From CALNYZ01 sp942490945 (lineage in GTDB: Bacteria > Pseudomonadota > Gammaproteobacteria > UBA6429 > Thiohalophilaceae): a stretch of 10,237 bases of DNA. The translations under genes were made by a program, and so were the position numbers. The notes under the pieces are model-generated. The model worked only from the letters and a program-made list of their open reading frames with translations, was not told where the DNA came from and searched no databases. The stretch is taken from positions 1-10,237 of the forward strand of contig CALNYZ010000027.1 of NCBI GenBank assembly GCA_942490945.1, in the 5' to 3' direction. The first letter of the stretch is position 1. The number at the start of each line of letters is the position of its first letter. Positions 9,401 to 10,237 of this stretch are shown here, piece after piece.

Positions 9401-10237
9401 CTGTAATCCTGCCAGTGGAAATATTACCTTAACAATTACTGGTGCTGAAAGCGGCGTAGGTTATGAATTACAAACTACCGGAGGTGCTTCATTAACTCCA
9501 GCTGTTACAGGAACTGGTGCAGGAGCAGATTTAAACCTGACCATCCTTCAGGCTAATGCACCAACTGCAACTACAACTTATAAAGTTGTTGCAAGTATTG
9601 CCGGATGTACCAATGTTGATTTAACTGATCAGCCAACGGTTTATATTGAAGATGTTGCACCGGTTATTAGTTTTAACAATCCGAAAGATGACCTTATTAT
9701 CGCGATTACCAGTTCTGAAGTAGCAACTTCGGTAACTATTGACTTTACCAGCTTTGACGATGGAAGTGGAAGCCGTAACATTAATCCGACAGCAACCGAC
9801 AATTGTAATTATACACTGACCAACAACAAATCAGGAACAAACGATGCAAGCGGCAGTTATAATCTGGGAGAAACAACATTAACATGGACTGCTGTTGACG
9901 GTGCTTCCAACTCGGATACAGAACAACAAAATATATATGCTGCCCGACAAAACCAGTTTGTGCTTACCTGTGCTACCGATCCTGATTTAGGTTGTAATCC
10001 AAGTGCATTCCCGAAAACAAATCCAACTTATACATTACCAACCTGGTTGAATACACTAATTGGAAATGCAACACTAACAATGGATACGGTAATGACCACA
10101 ACCCTGAATGCAGCTTCAGGAACGGAATGCTCAGTAACCAGGACCAGAACTTATACGGTTACTTTCAATATAAAATACAACGGAACAACCATTGCCAGTG
10201 TAACGCGCACATGTAATCAGACCTATAGTTATATTCT
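363..10237 (+). CDS. Giant multidomain SprB-like surface adhesin, main part in frame 3 (no stop in window)
   Basis: Frame 3 is open from just after a TGA at 330-332 to the window end, about 3,290 codons from the point where it takes over near 363. No real start codon is expected there; a gene caller might pick the GTG at 363 or the ATG at 570. The translation is a chain of 70-170 residue beta-sandwich modules rich in Thr, Ser, Gly and Asn, with roughly paired Cys and short linkers such as ITQP, TVNP and DLP. Modules seen are the end of a choice-of-anchor L domain, Calx-beta-like, Ig- and PKD-like, HYR-like, ten SprB-type repeats, two jelly-roll-like segments, three Ig_7-like domains, four copies of an unnamed module and two GEVED domains. 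No enzyme motif, transmembrane helix or coiled coil was seen. Such architectures are known in T9SS-exported adhesins of Bacteroidota, including the gliding adhesin SprB of Flavobacterium johnsoniae. The export signals, ligand and exact role are not visible; adhesion or cell-surface fibre is an inference. It is not called sprB because only the repeat type is shared. Confidence 0.9.
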   Translation, partial: MQDNINGGVLYNGQTGYFRIEASVNTGIPEENVNQYYDNGNYRDGNLEDSQGKILIEYVDGDNGNGTLEMEFDGRTKLLTASHSVTPCKTYKIKIVVADVYDDEWDSGVFLEGRSFTSNEVQISSQIDGISGEQEDMYEGCDGSYIRFQRAPGADNSEPFTFSIVLEGTATNGTDYVYVDASGNLIGDGTFPNSATIPAGINSVDFYYKAQADGVIEGNESVIFKVNNSCPCEAVSSYYIAQVAIIDVPQIQASTVTTTQCLASGNPEATITVNMQAGLDPADYEYAIRSSDLPDPTDPMTELSWGSSYSFTITSSQPDGSDIVGDKYDVYVRDKFSCNYIVEKNIIIPDVEPFDVMAGSDVTMCEGQSGKTISASGSIYYEWSASVLTPLDVNTYLSATNVASPTILNTIPAGTYWLVVTGQDQLGASPACQGKDSLQVFVNQKPTVSISADDYSVCNGTPVQLSTSVTNGGSSPTYLWNPTTNLSSSTISNPVYTPSVSSFLEQTFTVTVTADNGCPGSGTSSIIQVFPDPVITTTDITNTSCAGSSDGSASVSATSPGMVSQPSYTYLWDDPGAQTTATASGLAAGTYTVTVTHVGQNCSNDHEITVGTDPDNTAPTAICQNVTVNLDATGNGSITPADINNGSSDNCTASGNLTLSLSQTDFNTSDVGLNTVTLYVTDEADNESTCTATVTVVYPVDCSISGSQTVWLEDFSGYANGTTSDTDGQPNDWTTSVTSPSTFSVQNGEMWGDNTDALVYWYSEAIDVTSWTNLNISVDAAATSGVDSGEYIRFDYSVNGGSSWVPFDNNDIIYDGFSTQTACSSIPNSTTVIIRVGVINNRTGETHTFDNIHLTGDPALVITETLTHVSCNGNSDGVIEVVGSGAPTPYEYKLNVSPYTSYQTSGTFSNLPAGSYTITARDGNGVENTKTVTITQPAPESPPNSYLSISDESICNPVSGPVTITVSNSESGVVYEVRELNGSALANPPIETGTGSDLDLTITGADIPTSTKTFKVVASTSSGCISIDMFEQATITVTTTPAPTGSASQDFCSTESPRLNDVSVSGSNIIWYNASSGGSVLPGTTTLIDGITYYASQTVNGCESGDRMAVTVNLHATPSVTSVKHGVICGFGSATLEATPSAGSIKWYTGQTGGLSIHTGGSYTTPSITETTSYWVEAGNYGCITSIRSEVIANVYDLPTITLGSNPVICYGETTAGLPFSATTGHVYSIDFNATAESAGFVDVSEAALPGSSITIAVPGSASAGTYNAMLTVKSTFSGCVSQDYPITITINNAPANNLAVSDALICSPVSEDVTITVTNAENGVSYELQTLAGASLSPAVTGTGTGSDLDLIILQANAPSSTTTYKVVASGIDGCSAVDLTDQPTVTVDPEITITNISVTDNTSCGVANGAISLDVGGGTGAGTYTYSWTGPNGFTSTSEDLTGLATGSYELTVTDGTGCTKSSGTIAVSDVVSLALTVDSQTNVTCYGESTGALSVTVSGGTSPYTFSWAGPNSYSSTSEDISNLAAGAYILTVLDDGGCSKVFPAITITQPTELSITTDVLTAASCFDGSDGAISITASGGTGAYTYSWTGPNSFSSTSEDLTGLEAGNYILTLQDGSSCQKTFDAITVGQATEMTLTTDQVTNTTCNGGSDGAISITVSNGTPGYTYSWSGPNGFTSSSEDLTGLEAGDYTLTVIDANTCSKTFDSNIITVGEPDPIDRTIDLQQNITCNGDGDGAISVSISGGTAGYTYVWSGPNGYEEYTQDISGLEAGDYTLTVTDSEGCDQPFDALTITEPAVLSLTTDDITNISCYGGADGSISVTPAGGTGNYTYEWTGPAGFTSTSEDISGLSVGNYTLTVTDENSCYETFGVITVTQPSQIQVTALLNNATTIGGDDGSIDITATGGTVSGSYTYSWTGSDPDLVATAEDQSNLSAGTYTVTVTDDNSCEVVKSYLITDPTSSTVSCPYTIRDNFNTTAYSNNDGTIDFSGNWTETTDGGSPSSGYIRINNSALSLGAFNTSSTQYMGTRSVSRYADLNGVSSITVSYDYVKTFESSRDAYTITFRVGGNTVTSYSVYSTATLSGSESFNISTGLSSSTEIEFEISGNGRSNIEFDNFQIAFNSDMVVNSTATQVSCNGDNDGAILLDVTGNKSPVTFSWTGPSSYSSTNEDISDLYAGTYTVTTTTATGCTTDLSVLITEPDAIANSYTLTASPAAICVSGSSVLSLSGSEVGVNYQLRNGTTWVGSAVAGTGSAINFAAVSPVTTTTYNVLAINANTACTIQNTDTETITVNPLPSDPTASASQSFCGNATVADLSATAGAGGDDVNWYDVSNGGSALASGTSLSSGNYYAESVNTTSGCVSSGRTTVAVTIIPLPTASVSGSTSYCSGGNTDITITLTGTGPWDFTYTDGTTPVNITDQATSPYTFNVNPTITTTYSVTAVSDATSCAGTDFGSAATVTVGQLPSSASISPSSSEISCASPTATLTASATDNDGADNLTYEWSTLNGMIDSGGSTASAVVSADGTYTVTITDPDNNCSVTVDQEITEGPCFDFGDLPADGSTAPDNSTTNYGSAYHSLAVPTIYLGTVAPDSEATANFSADATGDSGDDGVTFPEFAIDETETVSIVVTEPVTGANYLNAWIDWNGNGDFLDAGEQIAADINDGHASDTNPADGVIGLDVNVPASAITDVTTFAIFRFSSQSGLSSSGEAPDGEVECYGTQIYKKDFGDAPNSTQSGFAASYPTLKANNGARHKIKGSIYLGSTIDGEADGIPSADAGIAGSSGDDGNNTDDEDGIGSVTNLIQGQTATIPVTVVGSGNLSIWIDFNRDGDWADAGEQIKSDISLSTGSGPQTFTVPCTATAGNTYMRVRYSTDTGLSYTGKASDGEVEDYQITIVAETVSVTDPSNSTVCSGNATSFTASATSNGGGPSYQWEISTNGGSSWSNVSNGGVYSGATTGTLSISDAAGLNGNQYRLLASGSCNSDTSAAATLTVNPSPSTSLAVSDAIICNPASGNITLTITGAESGVGYELQTTGGASLTPAVTGTGAGADLNLTILQANAPTATTTYKVVASIAGCTNVDLTDQPTVYIEDVAPVISFNNPKDDLIIAITSSEVATSVTIDFTSFDDGSGSRNINPTATDNCNYTLTNNKSGTNDASGSYNLGETTLTWTAVDGASNSDTEQQNIYAARQNQFVLTCATDPDLGCNPSAFPKTNPTYTLPTWLNTLIGNATLTMDTVMTTTLNAASGTECSVTRTRTYTVTFNIKYNGTTIASVTRTCNQTYSYI
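732..1109 (+). other. Calx-beta-like module
   Basis: The segment contains EGTATNGTDYVYV, ATIPAGINSVDFYYKA and DGVIEGNESVIFKVNN in that order. This is the pattern of Calx-beta-type repeats: 'GTAT.G.DY', then 'IPAG....', then a 'D...EG.E...' acidic turn. It directly follows the choice-of-anchor L domain, a pairing often seen in Bacteroidota surface proteins. Calcium binding by the acidic turn is possible from family knowledge but not shown. It ends with the Cys pair CPC before the next module. Confidence 0.6.
1110..1421 (+). other. Beta-rich module of unrecognised family
   Basis: The roughly 104-residue stretch runs from QIQASTVTTTQCLASG to EKNIIIPDVEP. It has one Cys near each end (TTTQC and KFSCNY), an alternating polar/hydrophobic pattern and a final strand ending in IIIPDV, like the linkers between other modules here. 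It looks like a single Ig/PKD-type beta sandwich, and DKYDVYVRDKFSC resembles the last strands of SprB and PKD-like repeats. I cannot assign it to a named family. Confidence 0.5.
1422..1961 (+). other. Two Ig/PKD-like modules
   Basis: The first (1422-1694) has VTMCEGQSGKTISASG, YYEWSAS and IPAGTYWLVVTG before ACQGKDSLQVFV. The second (1695-1961) has SVCNGTPVQLSTSV, PTYLWNPTTNLSSSTISNPV and QTFTVTVTADNGCPG. The 'C.G..V.L.......Y.W.P...L' and 'T.TVTVT...GC' patterns are typical of the Ig/PKD-like domains strung along Bacteroidota surface proteins, with one Cys in the first strand region and one in the last forming the expected disulphide. They probably act as spacers. Confidence 0.65.
1962..2210 (+). 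repeat. SprB-like repeat 1
   Basis: The module of about 83 residues starts ITTTDITNTSCAGSSDGSAS, has a central YTYLWDD and ends with AAGTYTVTVTHVGQNCSND. These correspond to the hallmark SprB repeat elements: SC.G..DG, YTY.W, and L.AG.YTVTVTD..GC. It stands alone, more than 700 bp before the next copy, and lacks the 'GPNGF' loop of the tandem array copies. Both conserved Cys are present. Confidence 0.75.
2211..2459 (+). other. HYR-like domain
   Basis: The sequence opens TAPTAICQNVTVNLDATGNG, continues ITPADINNGSSDNCTASG and closes VGLNTVTLYVTDEADNESTC. This matches the HYR-type domain common in Bacteroidota: 'D.TAP.A.C.N.TV.LD..G...I...DI..GSSDNC', then 'G.NTVTL.VTD..GN...C'. HYR domains are Ig-fold modules linked to extracellular adhesion proteins. 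It sits directly before the first jelly-roll-like module. Confidence 0.85.
2460..2936 (+). other. Jelly-roll-like beta-sandwich module 1
   Basis: The segment of about 159 residues begins DCSISGSQTVWLEDFSGYAN and includes GQPNDWTTSV, DALVYWYSEAIDVTSW, LNISVDAAATSG, YIRFDYSVNGGSSWVPFDN and ends THTFDNIHLTG. The 'W...DFSGY.NGT' opening and the closing 'FDN..L.G' are seen in lectin-like or MAM/LamG-style jelly rolls in secreted Bacteroidota proteins. The family cannot be named from sequence alone. Such folds often bind glycans, which makes it a candidate ligand-binding part of the protein, but no binding residues can be assigned. Confidence 0.6.
2937..3182 (+). repeat. SprB-like repeat 2
   Basis: The sequence has LTHVSCNGNSDGVIEVVGSG, PYEYKLN and FSNLPAGSYTITARDGNG, ending VTITQPAPE. 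It is a clear SprB-type repeat with the SCNG.SDG signature, but the usual Cys after the final 'D.NG' is absent (GVENTK), so its first Cys has no standard partner. It follows the first jelly-roll-like module directly, as repeat 10 follows the second. Confidence 0.75.
3183..3485 (+). repeat. Module B copy 1 (unnamed Ig-like module)
   Basis: The module runs YLSISDESICNPVSGPVTIT, then NSESGVVYEVRELNGSAL, ETGTGSDLDLTI, TSTKTFKVVASTSSGC and QATITV. The same order of motifs recurs at 4239-4535 and 9357-9647, and in divergent form at 6987-7256. Shared elements are 'IC.P.SG', 'E.GV.YE', 'TGTG.G.DL.L.I', 'T.T(Y/F)KVVAS' and a C-terminal 'GC'. Each copy has two Cys, likely one disulphide. I recognise it as a beta-sandwich spacer of this protein class but not as a named family. 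Confidence 0.65.
3486..3956 (+). other. Two Ig_7-like domains in tandem
   Basis: The first (3486-3713) reads PTGSASQDFCSTESPRLNDV, IIWYNASSGGSVLPGTT, ITYYASQTVNGCES. The second (3714-3956) reads KHGVICGFGSATLEATPSAG, IKWYTGQTGG, ETTSYWVEAGNYGCIT. The order 'C......L.A....I.WY....GG..L..G....-YY....GC.S' is that of the Ig-like (Ig_7) domains frequent in Bacteroidota surface proteins. Each has two Cys, likely forming one disulphide. They are probably spacers between binding modules. Confidence 0.75.
3957..4238 (+). other. PKD-like domain
   Basis: The segment of about 94 residues begins PTITLGSNPVICYGETTAGL, contains PFSATTGHVYSIDFNATAE, GFVDVSEAALPGSSITIAVP and ends AGTYNAMLTVKSTFSGC. 'I..G..P.IC.G.T.A.L.....G....Y.IDF...A...GF.DV....L' followed by 'AG.Y...L.V.....GC' is the form of a PKD-like domain frequent in the same proteins. 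The Cys of VIC and SGC likely pair. Confidence 0.7.
4239..4535 (+). repeat. Module B copy 2
   Basis: The module reads LAVSDALICSPVSEDVTITV, AENGVSYELQTLAGASL, PAVTGTGTGSDLDLIILQAN, STTTYKVVASG and DLTDQPTVTV. It is far closer to copy 3 (9357-9647) than to copy 1, although copy 1 is only 750 bp away. An 18-base stretch at 4257-4274 is identical to 9378-9395. It leads straight into the seven-unit SprB array. Confidence 0.7.
4536..6251 (+). repeat. Seven tandem SprB repeats (repeats 3-9)
   Basis: Seven units of 81-83 codons start at about 4536, 4782, 5028, 5271, 5520, 5763 and 6006. Each follows the SprB pattern: a strand, then SC.GG.DGAIS, then SGGT..YTYSW.GPNGF, then TSTSEDLTGL, then AG.YTLTVTD...C, then ITVTQP. 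Units 5 and 6 share an identical 28-base stretch (5076-5103 and 5319-5346) spaced 243 bp, so repetition is visible in DNA as well as protein. The last unit (from 6006) lacks the first conserved Cys, having Thr at codon 6042. In the F. johnsoniae SprB adhesin such repeats form the bulk of the cell-surface filament; here they probably make an extended disulphide-stitched stalk. High DNA similarity means unit number could change by recombination. Confidence 0.9.
6252..6737 (+). other. Jelly-roll-like beta-sandwich module 2
   Basis: The segment of about 162 residues runs from VSCPYTIRDNFNTTAYSNND through IDFSGNWTETTDGGSP, GYIRINNSALSLG, TRSVSRYADLNG, ITVSYDYVKTFESSRDAYTI, FEISGNGRSN and IEFDNFQIAF. 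The 'DNFNT.AYSNNDG...F.G.W.E..D' opening and 'IEFDNFQI' end are typical of jelly-roll modules with a glycan-binding-like fold in secreted Bacteroidota proteins. It is not obviously close in sequence to module 1 (2460-2936) but sits in the same context, with a SprB repeat directly after. A binding role is possible but not shown. Confidence 0.6.
6738..6986 (+). repeat. SprB-like repeat 10
   Basis: The unit reads STATQVSCNGDNDGAILLDV, VTFSWTGPSSYSSTNEDI, LYAGTYTVTTTTATGCTTD and LITEPDA. It has all SprB landmarks, including both Cys and the WTGP loop of the tandem array. It is separated from that array by the second jelly-roll-like module, which appears to have been placed inside a longer run of SprB repeats. 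Confidence 0.85.
6987..7256 (+). repeat. Module B, divergent copy
   Basis: The sequence has TLTASPAAICVSGSSVLSLS, SEVGVNYQLRNGTTWVG, AVAGTGSAINFAAV, TTTTYNVLAINANTAC and ETITVNPLP. It keeps the order IC, GV.Y.L, A(V)(A/T)GTG, T(T)TY.V, C of module B, but is shorter and clearly older than copies 2 and 3. It sits between SprB repeat 10 and an Ig_7-like domain, the same neighbours as copy 1. Confidence 0.6.
7257..7499 (+). other. Ig_7-like domain
   Basis: The module of 81 codons reads PTASASQSFCGNATVADLSA, VNWYDVSNGGSALASGTSL, NYYAESVNTTSGCVSSGR. It matches the two at 3486-3956 in motif order, with the closest resemblance to the first: both begin P(T/S)..SASQ.FC. The WY...NGG..L..GT...-YYAE....GC.S core is typical of Ig_7. 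Confidence 0.75.
7500..8024 (+). other. Two PKD/Ig-like modules
   Basis: The first (7500-7766) has VSGSTSYCSGGNTDITITLT, PWDFTYTDGTTPV and TTTYSVTAVSDATSCAG, a form common in Bacteroidota secreted proteins. The second (7767-8024) has SSEISCASPTATLTASA, LTYEWSTLNGMIDSGGS and DGTYTVTITDPDNNC, a PKD/Ig-like type with the '-YEW' core and 'DGTYTVT.TD..N.C' end. Each carries a Cys near the start and one near the end. They link the second module block to the GEVED pair. Confidence 0.65.
8025..8549 (+). other. GEVED domain 1
   Basis: The domain starts CFDFGDLPADGS, passes the NYGSAYHSL box and a DSGDDGVTFP acidic stretch, and holds WIDWNGNGDFLDAGEQIA, where 8304-8342 encode a D.N.NGDF.D.GE calcium-type loop. 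It ends FRFSSQSGLSSSGEAPDGEV followed by ECYGTQIY. GEVED is named after the 'GEVEDY' ending; here the usual Asp is replaced by Cys (codon 8526). A Cys also opens the domain at 8025, so the two could pair and close the domain. The domain family is found in many secreted bacterial proteins, especially Bacteroidota; calcium binding is inferred from the loop. Confidence 0.85.
8550..9068 (+). other. GEVED domain 2
   Basis: It begins KDFGDAPNSTQSG directly after domain 1, with the ASYPTLKANNGARHKI box, the acidic stretch SSGDDGNNTDDEDGIGS, and IWIDFNRDGDWADAGEQI, where 8850-8888 encode the calcium-type loop D.NRDGDW.D.GE. It ends MRVRYSTDTGLSYTGKASDG with the canonical GEVEDYQI. All landmarks of a full GEVED domain are present. 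Tandem GEVED pairs are common; here they are the only modules without an SprB, Ig or PKD look in the second half of the window. Confidence 0.9.
9069..9356 (+). other. Ig-like domain
   Basis: The module of 96 codons reads VTDPSNSTVCSGNATSFTAS, PSYQWEISTNGGSSWSNVSN, GTLSISDAAGLNGNQYRLLA and SGSCNSDTSAAATLTV. The 'C.G....F...A....-YQWE.STNGGSSW..V' and 'G.QYR...S..C' motifs belong to a well-known Ig-like type in Bacteroidota secreted proteins. The two Cys lie in the expected disulphide positions. Confidence 0.8.
9357..9647 (+). repeat. Module B copy 3
   Basis: The module reads LAVSDAIICNPASGNITLTI, AESGVGYELQTTGGASL, PAVTGTGAGADLNLTILQAN, ATTTYKVVASIAGC and DLTDQPTVYI. It is nearly the same as copy 2 at 4239-4535, with an identical 18-base stretch (9378-9395 and 4257-4274), despite lying 5.1 kb away. 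This closeness implies recent duplication or gene conversion between the two copies. Confidence 0.7.
9648..10237 (+). other. HYR-like module and following Cys-containing module (cut by window end)
   Basis: The first part (to about 9944) begins APVISFNNPKDDLI and includes ATDNCNYTLTN and LGETTLTWTAVDGASNSDTE, with the 'D.C' and 'G.T.LTW.AVDGASN' elements of HYR-type domains. The second starts FVLTCATDPDLGCNPSAFPK, goes on through TYTLPTWLNTLIG, and reaches ECSVTRTRTYTVTFNIKYNG and RTCNQTYSY at the window edge. Its 'C..D..LGCNP' opening followed by 'C...RTRTYT' is seen in HYR-related modules of very long Bacteroidota proteins. The gene continues downstream; a C-terminal T9SS sorting or gliding-motility domain would be expected there. 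Confidence 0.6.

Noticed and set aside
1..10237. Defence, biosynthetic or mobile-element system
   Set aside because: No transposase, integrase, nuclease, synthase or other enzyme signature is present in any frame; the window is entirely one structural surface protein.

Overview
The whole window is the inside of one giant surface-protein gene on the + strand; neither its start nor its stop lies in the window. An open frame enters at base 1 in frame 1, switches to frame 3 at an apparent single-base loss near 361-366, and then runs without a stop to base 10237. The combined product visible here is about 3,400 residues. There is no intergenic stretch, RNA gene, promoter, terminator, mobile element or CRISPR array. 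Long gene-free-looking stretches are all coding for this one protein.

The organism is most likely a member of the Bacteroidota, perhaps a marine or sediment Bacteroidales/Marinilabiliales or Flavobacteriia relative (the finer placement is a guess). The reason is the combination of a choice-of-anchor L domain, SprB-type repeats, GEVED domains, Ig_7-like and PKD-like modules and HYR-like domains. This mix is typical of huge secreted proteins exported by the type IX secretion system (T9SS) in that phylum, and the AT-leaning codon use fits. The C-terminal sorting domain that would confirm T9SS export lies beyond the window.

Layout: 1-731 choice-of-anchor L domain (with the frameshift); 732-1109 Calx-beta-like module; 1110-1961 three beta-rich/Ig/PKD-like modules; 1962-2210 SprB-like repeat 1; 2211-2459 HYR-like; 2460-2936 jelly-roll-like module 1; 2937-3182 SprB-like repeat 2; 3183-3485 'module B' copy 1; 3486-3956 two Ig_7-like domains; 3957-4238 PKD-like; 4239-4535 module B copy 2; 4536-6251 seven tandem SprB repeats; 6252-6737 jelly-roll-like module 2; 6738-6986 SprB repeat 10; 6987-7256 divergent module B; 7257-7499 Ig_7-like; 7500-8024 two PKD/Ig-like; 8025-9068 two GEVED domains with putative calcium loops; 9069-9356 Ig-like; 9357-9647 module B copy 3; 9648-10237 HYR-like and a further Cys-containing module.

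The most notable structure is hierarchical. Single modules are repeated, some at DNA level, and a five-module block (jelly roll, SprB, module B, Ig_7, PKD-like) occurs twice in the same order about 3.8 kb apart. The protein is best read as a long, disulphide- and probably calcium-stabilised fibre or adhesin displayed on the cell surface, comparable in style to the gliding adhesin SprB. Its ligand cannot be told from sequence.
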